Of a DNA stretch of 64,000 nt, positions 1 through 11,673 are shown piece after piece (the first letter of the stretch is position 1; every line of letters begins with the position of its first letter). The notes beneath the pieces were generated by a model. That model was not told where the DNA came from. It did no database searches and was given only the letters and a program-made list of their open reading frames with translations. Where the stretch lies: NCBI RefSeq assembly GCF_047495875.1, contig NC_092497.1, positions 78,771,749 to 78,835,748 on the forward strand, given 5' to 3'. The translations under genes were made by a program, and so were the position numbers. The DNA comes from Pithys albifrons albifrons (Eukaryota > Chordata > Aves > Passeriformes > Thamnophilidae).

Positions 1-460
1 GAGTCCTACTATGATATCTGCCCTGTTGGCCTTTCATCTGATTCTTATCCATAAACACTCAACCCTCTAGTAGCAACATTAAGCTCCAGACAGTCAAAAC
101 AGTGCCTAATATTCAGAACCATCCCCCTTGCCCTCTCCTTCCTTGCCTATCCCTTACCTATCCCTGAAGAGTTTACAATCATCCAGTGCAACACTAGTTG
201 TGTCACTTATCCCACCAAATCTCTGTTATGGAAGCTATGTCATAGTTTTCCTGATGCATCATGGTGTCTAGATTCACCAGTTTCTTCTTCATGCTGCATG
301 AATTTGTGTAGATGCACTGCAGTTTGGTTATCAGTCCTGGTCCCCTTTCAGGGGAAGAAGCTCTAATTCCTGCATTACCATTATCAGGAGTTTCCATGTT
401 TCTAACATAACAAAAAATCTTGCAACCTTGTATCTTTGGCACTGCATGGATCTTCATCAC
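1..460 (-). pseudogene. CR1 ORF2 remnant, N-terminal endonuclease
   Basis: The best open piece is 203-460 on the minus strand (85 codons), ending in TEIWWDK. It matches the CR1 apurinic-like endonuclease start, in which IYTNARS, HQENYDI and ITETWWD are characteristic. The Glu of TE belongs to the catalytic centre of the family. Beyond 203 the frame breaks, but a degraded CLEL segment continues toward position 1. The remainder of ORF2 is outside the window. Old and non-functional. Confidence 0.7.
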
Positions 461-545
461 CTACTAAGACAGCAGACTGAAAGATCTCCCTAGGACCCTG
501 TCCCTCAAACAGGTTCTGTGATCCTGAATTCATTCCTGTCCCCCT

Positions 546-1045
546 TTAAAATGAGTCTAAGGTTCTTTTAATGAAGGCTTCTAACTCCTGTGCAAGGATC
601 CTTTTTCCCCTCTGAGGCAGGTGTACCCCACATGTTTCCAGCAGGATCCATGATGTGCAAACACATGATGAAAAAAGTCAAAATTCTGCTGGAGTCACCA
701 GGCTCAGGGAGAGATATTCATCTATATGATTTTCTTGTTTGTACCTCTATTGTTCTCTACTACTGACAGGACTGAGGATATCACTACTCGTGCTCTAGAT
801 CCCCCAACCTGTCTTCTCATAACCCTGAGGTCCTTCTTGATTGTCGTTATACTTCTTGTTTGGACTTCACCAAACCTGTAAAACCAATATTGAATAATAA
901 ACAGAATGGTGTTTCAGGCCAGAGTTTCTTGGTAATGTCTCCTACCCAGGCCCTGGGAGGCTGCAAACAGGTTGTGTCTTGTTGGCTTATCAGGACCACT
1001 GCTCCTCTCAGAAGGGAGTTACTGATGATAGTTACCCCTTTTTTT
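546..1045 (-). pseudogene. CR1 ORF1 remnant, SGNH esterase C-terminal part
   Basis: Minus-strand pieces resemble the esterase domain that ends CR1 ORF1: a SLLRGAV-like start near 1010-1040, a stretch reading KDLRVM, then ARVVISSVL, and a closing GVHLPQRGKRILAQELEAF before the stop at 546-548. The His in GVHL occupies the position of the catalytic histidine of the D-x-x-H pair in this family, but the Asp before it is changed. In CR1 this domain is thought to act in RNP or membrane association. Several frameshifts and stops lie between the recognisable pieces, so no protein can be made. Identification rests on motif memory and comparison with the better copy at 6042-6320. Confidence 0.6.
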
Positions 1046-2778
1046 CCCTTAGTTTAGACAGTCATAATATGTGGAATAACATCTCAGTAGTGCACAAGTT
1101 TATGTGTGGATCTAATGAATACAGCAAGATAGAATTATTAAAGTCAGAACTTTTAATAATGAATGTCTGTAGGCTAAGTGATATCTAATTAAATTGTTAC
1201 AGGTTTTTGTATTAAATGCTAATTGAATTCCTAGAACATTTCTCACAATTATAATGTATTAATATGAATACAATTGCATAGTTAATGTCTTACTCAATTT
1301 TTTTCTTCTATTTTTTCCCCTTGGTTCATTGCTTTGCACCTGTTTTCTTGTATTCTCACCTAATGTCTATAAATCTTCCATCACTTACACTGTAGAATAA
1401 ATATCCATGGGATGACAAATCTGCAACCTCAGTTGCTGAGTTTAAACATTTTGTAGCTGTAGCTTTATTGAAACACAGAGACAGGAAAGCATATAAAACT
1501 GTAAAATGCATGTAGACTCTATGACTTCTTAAAAACATCATGGCAGTAAGTAAAAGATAAAGCTGGACTAATTCAGTTGCACAATGGTTGCCACACTTCA
1601 GAAAACTAAAAGTTTCTCTGACATTTAAAGGATAGCTGTATGGCCTAGAAACAATTCATCTTATCTGTGGAGCAATTCTATGTTCATAAAACAGAGCTGG
1701 ATTTTTCACTGAAAGGAAGCTGAAATGCCAGATTGGTTGCAAGAACCAAAAGCAACTTTCTAAGCAAATGAAGGATTCTGAAGTGTTCAGAGAATCTTGT
1801 GATTATTTCTGCACTTAGCCTATGGAATCAATAAATTCAGGTGATATGAAGACTGGACAAGAAATGAAGTGTAGATCCTTCTACAGTTCTATCACTACCT
1901 TGTGCTAACAAGTCAACTTCCTTTTTGAATTTGTTTCCTGGCTTTCAGTGTTTCTATATGTTTTGAACCATGATTTGCTTGCAAGTATATTCCAAGACAG
2001 CTATAAAATAACAGTATATTGATAATTACTTATCTAATTATTTTTTATCCTATATATCTCAAAAAGTATAAGAACAGTCCAGCTCAAAACTGTTCATTAT
2101 TTTTTTCACTAATCATAACACCTGTAATTTATTCCCATTGCATGAATAAAAATATTTTCCAGAAACTCTCACTAGCACTGTATGAACCAAAGGAACTTTT
2201 GTCAAAGACAATTCTATCTCTTCGTTAAGAATCCCGGTAAGGAATAGAGTATGCATGCTCATGCTATATATGTTTTTCTCTCACATTTCTTGTTTTTCAT
2301 TTTGACAACCACAGTCAGATCCCTCCATGTGCAATATTTTTGGGATGTTAAGCGTATACTTTTAGATTCTGAAACAGATAGTTGATGCTTGCATATGAAT
2401 GACAGAATAAATGATAACAGTCAATTTATATTTGTGGTCCAGGAAAGGAAAACAAAAATTGCACTTGTCAGAATCAGAGAATATGAAGTTGTGTTACAGA
2501 AATATTGATTTTCTACCAGTAAGCACCAGCACAAAAAAGCCTTGCAATAGATTTTTTTTTCAAGTTCATCAGTTTTTTAGGTTGTCTTTCTTTTTGCAAG
2601 TATTATTCATTGTCTTTTCTCTATCTCATTCATCATAAGATATTGGTATGCACTTCACAGTCTATTTCCCAGCTATTTATCAAAATTTATTTTCAACTAA
2701 CTAGGATTTCTCTATCCTTTTACTTTTTCTCATACAAGAACTTTTGTTCTTTTCGCTTCCATATCATTCCTCCTTGAA
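1046..2778. other. No recognisable gene or repeat
   Basis: AT-rich sequence. Open frames are short, lack domain motifs and look like chance. No RNA gene, LTR end or octamer tail was seen. Confidence 0.55.
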
Positions 2779-4555
2779 AGAATCACAGAATCACTTGAGT
2801 TGGAAATACCTCTGAGACCATTGAGTCCAACCTTTGACTGATCACCACTTTGACAACTAGACCTAAGCAGTAAGTGTTATGTGCAGTGATTTCTTGTACA
2901 CCTTCAGGGATGTTGACTCCACCACCTCCCTGAGCAGTCCATTTGAAGGTTTAACAACCCTTTCTGTGAAGGAACTCCTCCTGATGTATCACCTGAATTT
3001 CCACTTGCACAACTAGAGATTTTGTCCTCTCATATGGCCATTAGCTGCCTGGGAGAAGAGACCAACCCCCACCTTGCTACATCCTCCTTTCTGGTAGTTG
3101 TAGAGAGCCTCATTTTCTCCAGGCTAAACAACCCCAGGTCGCTCAGCTGTTCCTTATAGGACTTACACTCTAGATCCTTCACCAGCTCTGTTGCCCTTCG
3201 CTGGACTTGCTCCAGCACCTCAAGGTCTTGTCATGAGAGGCCCAGAACTGGACACAGGATTTGAGGTGTGGCCTCAACAGTGCCAAATACAAAGGTACAA
3301 TCACTTCACTGGTCCTGCTGTCCACACTGTCTCACCCAAGCCAAGATGCTAGTGGCCTTCTCAGCCACCTGACCACACAGCTGCCTCATGTACACCTGCT
3401 GTCAACCAGCACTTTCAGGTCCTTTTCCACCAGGCATGTTTCCGTGCACTCTTCCCCGAGCCTTTAGTGCTACATGAGGTTGTTGTGACCTCTGTGCAGG
3501 ACACAGCAATTTTCCTCATTGAACCTCATATCATTGGTCTGGGCCCATGAATCCAGCCTGTTAAGCTCCTTCTGCAGAACCTTCCTACCCTCCCCTTCAG
3601 CAGAACAACACTCCTACCCAACTCGGTGTCACCCACTAATTTACCGAGGATACACTGAATACCCTCATCCAGATAATTGATAAAGATATTAAACAGGACT
3701 GGCCTGAGTTCTCAGCACTGGGGAACACCACTAGTGACCAGCCACTGACTGGATGCAGTACCATTCACCATCACTTTCTGGCCATCCACTCAGTTTTTAA
3801 CTAAGTGAAGAGTACACCTATTCAAGACATGGGTTACCAGCTTCACCAGGAGAACGGTATCGGGGAATATCAAAGGCAACATCTATAGTCATTCCCTCAT
3901 CCACCAGACAGGTCACCTGCTCATAAAAGACATCAGGTTGGTCAACAGGGACTTGTCTTTCAAAAAAACCATGCTGACTGGGCCTGATTCCCTCGTTGCC
4001 CTGCATGTGCTGTGTCATTGCACTCAAGATGACCTGTTCTATAATGCTGGAGGGCACCAGGCCTGTAGTTCCACAGATCCTCCTTCTGATCGTTATTGTA
4101 GATGGGTGTCACATTGTCTAGACTCTAGTCATCTGAGACCTCTCCAGTTATGCAGAACTGATGATAAATGATGAAGAATGACTTGATGAGCTCTTCTGCC
4201 AACTTTCTCATTACTTTCAGGTGAATCCCATCCAGTCCCAGAGATTTGTCAGTGTCTAAGGGGCACAACAGGTCACTGAACACTGGATTGCTGGAAGACT
4301 ACTCTGCTCCCATGTCTGTCCACCAGCTCAGAGGTCTGGTTGCCCTGAGGATAACCAGGTTTTCTGTCCAAGACTGAGGCAAAGAAGGCATTAAATGCTT
4401 CAGCCTTTTCCTCGTCCTTGGTGACATTGTTTCCCAGTGTGTCCAATAAAGGATGGAGGTTTTCCTTGGCTCTTCTTTTTTTTATATAAACTCTTTTTAT
4501 TACCTTTCACGGAAGTGCACAGATGGAGTTCTAGCTAAGCTTTCGCCTTTTTCAG
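2779..4555 (-). mobile_element. CR1 LINE, 5'-truncated, RT to 3' end
   Basis: The low-coordinate end shows the CR1 3' terminus in reverse (AATCACAGAATCAC, the complement of the octamer tail), followed by the usual 3' region with TGGAAATACCTCTGAGACCA. The minus strand then reads CR1 ORF2 C-terminal and RT segments, including [16 protein letters not shown] near 3030-3218 and HMQGNEGIRPSQHGF near 3818-4057. The high-coordinate end fades out near 4480-4555 in the linker between endonuclease and RT. Multiple frameshifts and stops are present. The copy lacks the endonuclease, as expected for incomplete reverse transcription. Confidence 0.85.
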
Positions 4556-6039
4556 ATAAAAGTGGATCACTGAATGCAAGCACACAATAGGCAAAAAAAT
4601 CAGGTAACTGGCTGTTTATGTGGTGAAAAATAAATAATGTAAGAAAAACAACCAGAAATGTATCTTAAAATATTGGAAAAGTAGATGAATACTGACCTGG
4701 AATGAGAAATAGTCATGGGATTTCTGTGTGCAATGAAGTCAAGGGAGATTTTAAGTGGATTTATTTACTTTTTGCTGAGATTCTACTAGAAGGCTCATTG
4801 AAGGCAGATTCCTGAAAGCAAAGTCACAACTCAGAACAAATACTTTATTTGGTTAGGTGAATTTCAGATCATGTCACTATTAGAACAAATGATAAATAAG
4901 CATTTTCTTTTTTTTTTTTAACCCAATATGTCTGCCTGCATATTTTATTAAAATAGTGGTGTATGATCAGCAGATGGTTAAGGGGTCTGCTTGTGACAAA
5001 CAGACTGATGAAAGAAAACTGTATAAGGCAATACAATAGCCACAGTTTCCCTAAGGAAAGCCTCTTCCACATCGAAGTTCATTTCAGAATAACCAACCAC
5101 CCTTTCAAATTGTAATTTTTGTTAGAAATAGTCATGCTTCAAGAGGCATGAGTCCACAGTGCTTTCCATCTTCATACCTGTTTCATATGGTTCAACAACC
5201 ATAATATGCTCACAAAGACTTGTGTGTACTAACTCTACAGTGAAACATGAAAACTGTGAAGTGAGGAGTAGAAAATGGAGACACAATGCTGTGGATTTCT
5301 GTCTACACAGCTGCTATGTGAAAGTCTTTTGACTTTACAAATCTACTTTGATGTGGATTTCTGTCGGTTGCACTTCTGCAAATGGTGACTGATTTGCATG
5401 CTGAAGAACAATGCTTGGGTTTCAGGAAAGAAAAAGAGAGAAACTCCATCTGCCCTGTTGGAGCTTCAGAGCTGAAGGACCTAGTGGAAAGACAGAGGGA
5501 GAAGGAAGGAGGGACTGCATGCCAGAGCAAATATGCAAAAAAATAGAATTCAGAGAAATAAAGACAAAAAGTCTCTGTGGAATTGACTGTTTCTCAGTGA
5601 GTTGTTAATTGTATTTGGCTCAAAAATAGTCTCACTAAGGGGATGTCTGTGTGGCATAGCTCATCCCTGGCTCTCATAACTAGTTAGTCCTAGGTGGATT
5701 TCTACACCAATATGACCATTTCACTTCTAGTAAGCTGAGCTAGCACTGATATTTCTACATATTATCCAGTTCAGTTATTCTGAATTGTATCTGGTTATCT
5801 TTACTTCTGTTGGAACAAAAAGCAAGATAAATATCACTACACTAAATTCTGTGGGAATGTCACTGTCTGTTTCATAAAGCAGCACTCAAACATCCCCATC
5901 AAATTTCAAAGTGTTCAAACTGTTAAACCAGTTCAAATTTACCTTGAATTCTGAACTACACATATTTCAGGGAGTTCTCCAAATATAGTTCTCTTCTCTG
6001 TTTCTGAAATGACACCATATGCATAAGAACTACAAATAC
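4556..6039. other. No recognisable gene or repeat
   Basis: AT-rich, with only short chance frames. A T-run lies at 4909-4919. Nothing here could be assigned. Confidence 0.55.
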
Positions 6040-6041
6040 TT

Positions 6042-6320
6042 GGGAAAGAGTCTGGGTCGATCAGTCAATGGGACAGGAGCACAGGTGGTGTTCGCCTCAG
6101 TTCCTGTGATAGCCAGAATGGATGAGTAAAGTAGGAAAACCCACCTCATTAATAGGTGGCTGAAGGATTGGTGCCACCAGTGGAATTTTGTTTTTTCTGA
6201 TCATGGGGCAAATTCTATGGTACCAAGCCTGTTAGAGTCAGATGGGCTTCATCTATCTAGCAAGGGCAAAAGAACTCTAGCCCCTAAGTTGGCAGGGCTG
6301 ATCAGGAGGACTTTAAACTA
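6042..6320 (+). pseudogene. CR1 ORF1 remnant, SGNH esterase C-terminal part
   Basis: One frame reads from about 6042 to a stop near 6318-6320 with one internal TAA after ARMDE. Recognisable pieces are GAQVVFASVPVI, INRWLKDWCHQWNF, FSDHG, SDGLHLSSKGKRTLA and LAGLIRRTLN. The Asp and His of SDGLHL match the catalytic D-x-x-H of the SGNH hydrolase fold that closes CR1 ORF1 proteins. The N-terminal half of ORF1 is absent because the copy is 5'-truncated. ORF2 follows at once, as in intact CR1. It cannot encode a working protein. Confidence 0.75.
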
Positions 6321-9132
6321 GGTTTGAAGGGGGAAGGGGTTGAAACCAAGCTCTCCACTGATAAGACTAAGCGTGGAGTTAGGGGCGAGACCAGCAACCC
6401 AGCTGAAGTACATGTATACTAATGCACACAGTACAGGCAACAAGCAAGAGGAGCTGAAAGCCATTGTGCACCAAGAAAACTATGACATAGTCACCATCAG
6501 GAAAACATGTGGGATGACTGACATGACTGCAGGGCTGCCATGGATGGGAACAGGCTCTTTAGAAGGCATAGGCAAGGTAGGAGATGTGGACAAGTGTCTC
6601 TGTATTTCAGAGAGTCACTTGACTCTGTAAAGCTTGAGGTCAGTAACTATGAATTTGAGAGAATGTGGAAAAAAATCATAGGGAAGGCCAACAAGGTTGA
6701 CATCCTGATGGGAATCTGTTATAGACTACCCAACCAGGATGATGAATGTGACAAATTTTTCTACAAAATCACCAGGCCTTGTTCTCGTGGATGACTTTAA
6801 CATGCCAGATGTCTACTGGGAACTTAAAACACAGAAAAGGGGCAGTCTAGGAGATTCCTAGAGTGTATGGAGGATAATTTCATGTTTCAACTGATAAATG
6901 AACCCACCAGGGGTGGGGATCATCTAGACCTGCTGTTCACAAACAGAGAGGGGCTTGTGGGAGATGTGGGTGGTCAGATGCCATCTGGGGCTCAGTGACC
7001 ATGAAACAGTCGAGTTTTCAATACTCAGGAATGCAAGGAGGGCCTTCAATAAAACCCCTGTGCTGCACTTCCAGAGGGCAGATTTCAGCCTATTCAGAAG
7101 ACTGGTTCAGAGTGTACCTTGGGAAACAGCCCGTGAAAACACAGGAGTCCAGCAGGGATGGACATACTTTAAGAAGGAAGTCTTGACCATGCAGGAACAG
7201 GCTGTACCAGTGTGCTGAAAGCTGAGCCAGCAGGATAGAAGACTAGCCTGGCAGAACAGGGATATTTTGAAGGAAATTAGGAAAAAAGATAGCTTACTAA
7301 CTATGGAAAAAAGGGCAGACTACTCATGAAGAGTTTAGGAATGTAATTAGATCAAGTAGAAATAAAATTAGAAGACAAAGGCACAATTTGAAGTTAATCT
7401 TGCCACTTCTGTTATGGATAACAAAAGGTCTTTCTACAAATACATCAGTAGCAAAAGCGGGGGCTAGAAATCCCATCAGTCTTCGTTGGACCTGGAGGGA
7501 ACATGGTTACTAAAGATGAGGAAAAACGATGAGATACTTAAGACCTTCTTTGCCTCAATTTTCAATGGTAAGACAGGTTGTTCTCACAACTGACCTCCAA
7601 AACTGGTACACAGGGACAGGGAGCTGAATAGCCCCTTTTAATCCAAGAGGAAACAGTGACCTGCTGAGCCACTTGGACCCTCACAAGTCTGTGAGGCCAG
7701 ATGGGATCCATCCTAGGGAAGGAGATGACAGAAGAGCTCATCAAGCCACTACCCATCATTTACAAACACTTCTGGCTCACTGGGGAGGTCCCAGATGTTT
7801 GGAAGTTGGCAAATGTCACACCAATGCACAAAAATGGCAGGAAGGATGACCTGGGAAAGTACAGGCATGTCAGCCTGACCTCAGTGCCTGCCAAGGTTAT
7901 GGAGCAGATCATCTCGAGTGCAGTAACAAGTCAACTACAGGATGGACAAGGGATCAGACCCAGACAGCACAGGTTTAGGAGGGGCAGGTCCTATCTGACC
8001 AACCTGATCTCCTTTTATGATCAGGTAACCACCCTGCTGGAGGAGGGAAAAGCTGTGGATGTGTCAATCTGGACTTCAGCAAAGCCTTTGACACTGTGTC
8101 TCATAGCATGCTCCTGGAAAAGCTGGTAGTCCATGGCTTGGACAGGGACATTCTCTGCTGGGTTAAGAGCTGGCTGGAGGATCAGGCCCAGAGAGTGCTG
8201 GTGAATGGAGCTGCATCCAGCTGGTGGCCGATCACTAGTGGTGTTCCCCAGGGGTCAGTGTTTGGTCCAGTTTTGTTTAACATTTTTATTGATGATTAGA
8301 TGAGGGTGTTGAGTCCATCATTATCAAATTTGCAGATGATTCCAAGATGGGAGGGAGTGTTGATCTGCTGGAAGGTAGGAGGGCTCTGCAGAGAAACCTG
8401 GATAGGCTGAGGAGATGGGCTGATTTCAACAGGATGAGGTGCAACAAGACTAAATGCTGGGTCCTGCACTTTGGCCACAACAACCCCATACAGCAGTACA
8501 GGCTGGGGACAGAGTACTTGCAGAGCAGCCAGGCAGAAAAGTACCCAGGGATTCTGATTGATAGGAAGCTGAACATCAGCCAGCAGTGTGCCCAGGTGGC
8601 CACAAAGGCCAATGGCATCCTGGCCTGTATCAGGAATAGTGTGGCCAGCAGGACCAGAGGAGTGATCCTTTCCCTGTACTCAGCACTGGTGAGGCCACAC
8701 CTTGAGTACTGTGTCTATTTCTGGGCCCCTCAATTCAGGAAGGGCATTGGGGTGCTGGAGCATGTCCAGAGAAGGCCAAGAGAGCTGGTGAAGGGACTGG
8801 AGTGCAAGGCCTATGAGAAGAGGATGAGGGAGCAGGAGGTGTTCAGCCTGGAGAAGAGGAGGTTCAAGGGAGACCTTATTGCCCTGTATAACTACCTGAA
8901 AGGAGGTTGTAGCCAGACAGGAATTGGTCTCTTCTCCCAGGGAACCAGCAGTAGAGCAAGAGGGCACAGTCTTATGCTGTTCCAGGGCAGGTTTAGGTTA
9001 GATATTATGAAGACATTTTTTACAGAGAGATTAATCAGGAATTAGAATAGGCTGCCCAGGGAGGTGGTTGATTCATTGTCCCTGGACGTTTTTAAGACGA
9101 GACTGGATGTGTCACTTAGCGACATAATCTAG
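6321..9132 (+). pseudogene. CR1 ORF2 remnant, endonuclease plus reverse transcriptase
   Basis: ORF2 of CR1 nicks target DNA and primes reverse transcription. Here the endonuclease start is seen at 6340-6630 (MYTNAHS, HQENYDIVTI) and near 6700-6800 (GICYRLPNQDD, then DDFNMPD after a frame change). RT blocks are at 7701-8129 ([44 protein letters not shown]) and 8096-8299 ([19 protein letters not shown], then TAG). The 8347-9045 piece carries the C-terminal part ([17 protein letters not shown]). At least four frame changes and several stops separate these pieces, so the gene is dead. The catalytic FADD box near 8330 reads FADD. Confidence 0.85.
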
Positions 9133-9209
9133 TAAGCACGATGATTGGATGAAAAGTTGGACTTGATCTCAGAGGTCTTTTCCAACCTGGTTAATTCTAT
9201 GATTCTATG

Positions 9210-11362
9210 AAAGTGAAGTGTCCTACAACTTAAAGCTGTAGTTCTTGTTGAAGACAAAATGTTACTACAACAATTAGCAGGTTAAATACCTAACAGTCAG
9301 ATATGTTAATCAAAACTTTTCTTTCATCTTTATTAGTAGTATTGGCAGTGACCAGTATTCAGTATAGTGTTATCTCTTTTCCATTATGTTTAAAGAATAT
9401 ATCTGACATATCTATAATCAAACTCTCTTTGAAAATTTTTCAAAGAATCATATAGCAAGCTAATTGTTATTTTGTTGTTGTTGTTGCTACCTCACCAGCT
9501 TCCCTAACCTACCTATTTTCTTGTACACAGACAAATTCTCTATCTGTATTTATTTTAGTTTTGCAAAACTGCATGTTTGTTTCAGTATGAGCAATATGTA
9601 ACCCAAATAATTGAACATTAAGCTGCTTTAATATCAATCATTTCTATGATTCACATTTGAAAAGTAAGTCTTGGTAATGTATTTGTTTTCAGCTACAATC
9701 AAGATTTTTTATTGTCTATAGCACAAAATGATGAATGCAGATGATGAATGCAGTAGAAATGCAGATCTTAAGATTTTCTCTAAGTTTTCACCTAGGAGAT
9801 TAAAGCCCCTTCTAGGCTGTCTTAGATATGCAGTATATTATATTCATCATTATCCTTCTGCTTTGATCAGCAATGCAACCAATTTTGAGTATCACTATTG
9901 AGTATTACTAAGGACCAGTTTAAAGGGCAGAATCTCAGTACTACCAACAGCTGGAACTTCTTTTAAGTGAATGAAATAGAAGTTCGTCTCCAAAAGGTTA
10001 TTTTTGTTATCTATTGTTTCCAGCTGAAGTAAAATCTGAATAATGTTTGTTTGTTTATTTATAATTAGTAAATTCCTTTTTTTCACCCTGGATATAAGAG
10101 ATTTCTTAGTAATAATTTTGATTATGGAGTAGGCAGTCAAATCTATCATACTATTGACTTTCAAAACTGACTACCAAAAATGCTACACTTACCTCTGTTG
10201 CCTTCAAATTTAAATGTTTGTATTCAAACTGGTATTGGCCATCTGTAAATTTGGGAGGCTCATCAATGTCACATAGAAAGGTGACTCAAAGGCATGACTG
10301 CTGGTTCCAAGGAGGGCAGCAGTTGTAGAAGGGGAAAGCAGAAAGGCATTGCAAAGAATTAATGCCTTAACCTCATCAATTAAAAAATGCCTTTGACAGT
10401 GAAAATTTTCTGTGCCAGTTGTACACTCAACAGAGCAACACTGCCTTGAAGTAATTTGACATTTAGCTTCAGTTTCTATAGCTATGGGGATGACATTCTT
10501 GTCCAGGAAACAAAGAAGACAAGGTCCTGGCTGAGTTTTCCAAAAGTGCTCCACAGCTGATGAGTGCATCACTTCTTCTGACCATTCTTTTCAAGCATTC
10601 ATAGCACATACAAATGACCAGACCAGACCAAAATGATTCAATTTTGTTCACTGCAAAAAGTAGAACAACAGCCAAATATACTGTCTCTGATATCAAGAAG
10701 GATGTGAGTTTAAAGAAAGATGTAGCAAGTAATTGCTATTTTGTAACTGAAAGATCTTTAACATGCAAATGTAGTTTTCCAACTTCATTTTTAGTTTTCC
10801 AATGGAAATTCTTAGATTCAGAAATAATTCTGTTCAGGTAACAGAAAGATTAATTCTTGTAATACTTTTATCTTAATCTAGTTTAGACCAAAAGTTATGT
10901 AAATTAAACAAAACTTACCAAAAGTTATAATACAATGCTTAACACAGATGGAAAAAATGTTTAAATGTAAACAGTTAAATAGCATCTATTCAGCTAAAGA
11001 AATTATGGTTATAAACAATAGTTACATATGTTTGTTTATTAAAAACAGTTGTTTTATCTGCCTTCCCACACAACTTTAAAGAAAACCACAGAGAAATCTT
11101 CACAAAACAGTTTAGTAGTAAGTACTATGGTGGAATCAAACATTCACTCTTAATAACATGCATTTTGATAGTGGTCTAAAGAAGGTTTCAGTCTTGACAT
11201 AGATAAAATCTGTTAAAATCAATAACTTGGCAAGGCTTCAGCTGAAGAGCCTTAATTTTCTGTACTGTGTAGGGTGGTCACAGAAACTAATTCCTGATAA
11301 AGCATTATAGCATGATGCCTTGTATCCATTAACATTTAACAAGGAAGGTATAGATGCTGTGG
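9210..11362. other. No recognisable gene; short GTT microsatellite
   Basis: AT-rich. A small GTT run lies near 9472-9486. The longest frames (for example minus 10210-10572, 120 codons) carry no recognisable motif and have AT-driven composition, so I read them as chance. Confidence 0.5.
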
Positions 11363-11370
11363 GTTTAGAA
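11363..11370. repeat. Target-site duplication of SINE copy 1 (left)
   Basis: GTTTAGAA, identical to 11666-11673 on the other side of the SINE. Confidence 0.8.
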
Positions 11371-11665
11371 GTCATCATCATCTGGCTAGGCTTTTGAACA
11401 AAGATTTGGTTGTGTCCTTTGAGACTGCACAGTGGATTTTTTAGGTGAGGCACAGCGTGTGTGAAACTGGCCCTACCCTTTGCTCCTAAGATTCATCTGC
11501 CACAGCCAAGCGACCTTGGATGGTCACAGTGAAGTCCTCAGGACTAGGACCTAGAGCTTCCGTTATTCCCAAGAGGTCTCCTATCCAAGTGCTAACTGGA
11601 CCTGACCCTTCTTAGCTTCCAAGATCTGATGGGATCAGGCTTCAGAGTGGCATTTAAGTGCCCGA
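11371..11665 (-). mobile_element. 5S rRNA-headed SINE with RTE-type tail, copy 1
   Basis: On the minus strand the element begins with a 5S rRNA-like head (plus coordinates 11551-11665) including GATCCCATCAGATCTTGGA, AGCTAAGAAGGGTCAGG and CACTTGGATAGGAGACC, the internal pol III control region of 5S genes. A linker and a body follow, matching the LINE 5' region at 30272-30375 (GTGGCAGATGAA, then AGGGTAGGGCCAG and TGTGCCTCACCTAAAAAATC). The tail resembles the LINE 3' end (CAAATCTTTGTTCAAAAGCC). About 20 bp around the body-tail junction are missing compared with the other copies. It ends in a GATGATGATG run. Perfect 8 bp flanking repeats GTTTAGAA at 11363-11370 and 11666-11673 show retrotransposition. 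Confidence 0.88.
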
Positions 11666-11673
11666 GTTTAGAA
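11666..11673. repeat. Target-site duplication of SINE copy 1 (right)
   Basis: GTTTAGAA, the partner of 11363-11370. It directly abuts the 5S-like head. Confidence 0.8.

Larger units (their letters stand above)
1..1045 (-). mobile_element. CR1 LINE, 5' part (ORF1 end and ORF2 start), runs off the left edge
   Basis: Read on the minus strand, this stretch gives the end of a CR1 ORF1 followed by the start of the ORF2 endonuclease, the normal CR1 order. The ORF1 part contains an SGNH-esterase-like stretch and stops at 546-548. The ORF2 part contains the CR1 landmarks IYTN and HQENYDIASITE. Downstream residues resembling the CLEL and SLWVRI region of CR1 endonucleases continue to position 1, so the rest lies outside the window. 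Frames are broken in many places, which marks an old, dead copy. CR1 copies are usually 5'-truncated, so a preserved ORF1 tail is less common. The high-coordinate boundary is approximate. Confidence 0.75.
6040..9209 (+). mobile_element. CR1 LINE, long copy with ORF1 end, ORF2 and octamer tail
   Basis: About 3.2 kb of CR1 in correct order: ORF1 esterase C-terminus (6042-6320), ORF2 endonuclease (from about 6330), RT (about 7700-8600), C-terminal domain (to about 9132), and a 3' end with two ATTCTATG units (9193-9208). Full-length CR1 is about 4.5 kb, so only the 5' part is missing. ORF2 has several frameshifts and stops, for example a TAG directly after the FIDD of the RT near 8297. Several segments keep good motif conservation, pointing to moderate age. 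Confidence 0.92.

Noticed and set aside
1..4555. The two reverse CR1 segments as one element split by an insertion
   Set aside because: On the minus strand the 3' part (2779-4555) lies upstream of the 5' part (1-1045), the wrong order for one split copy.
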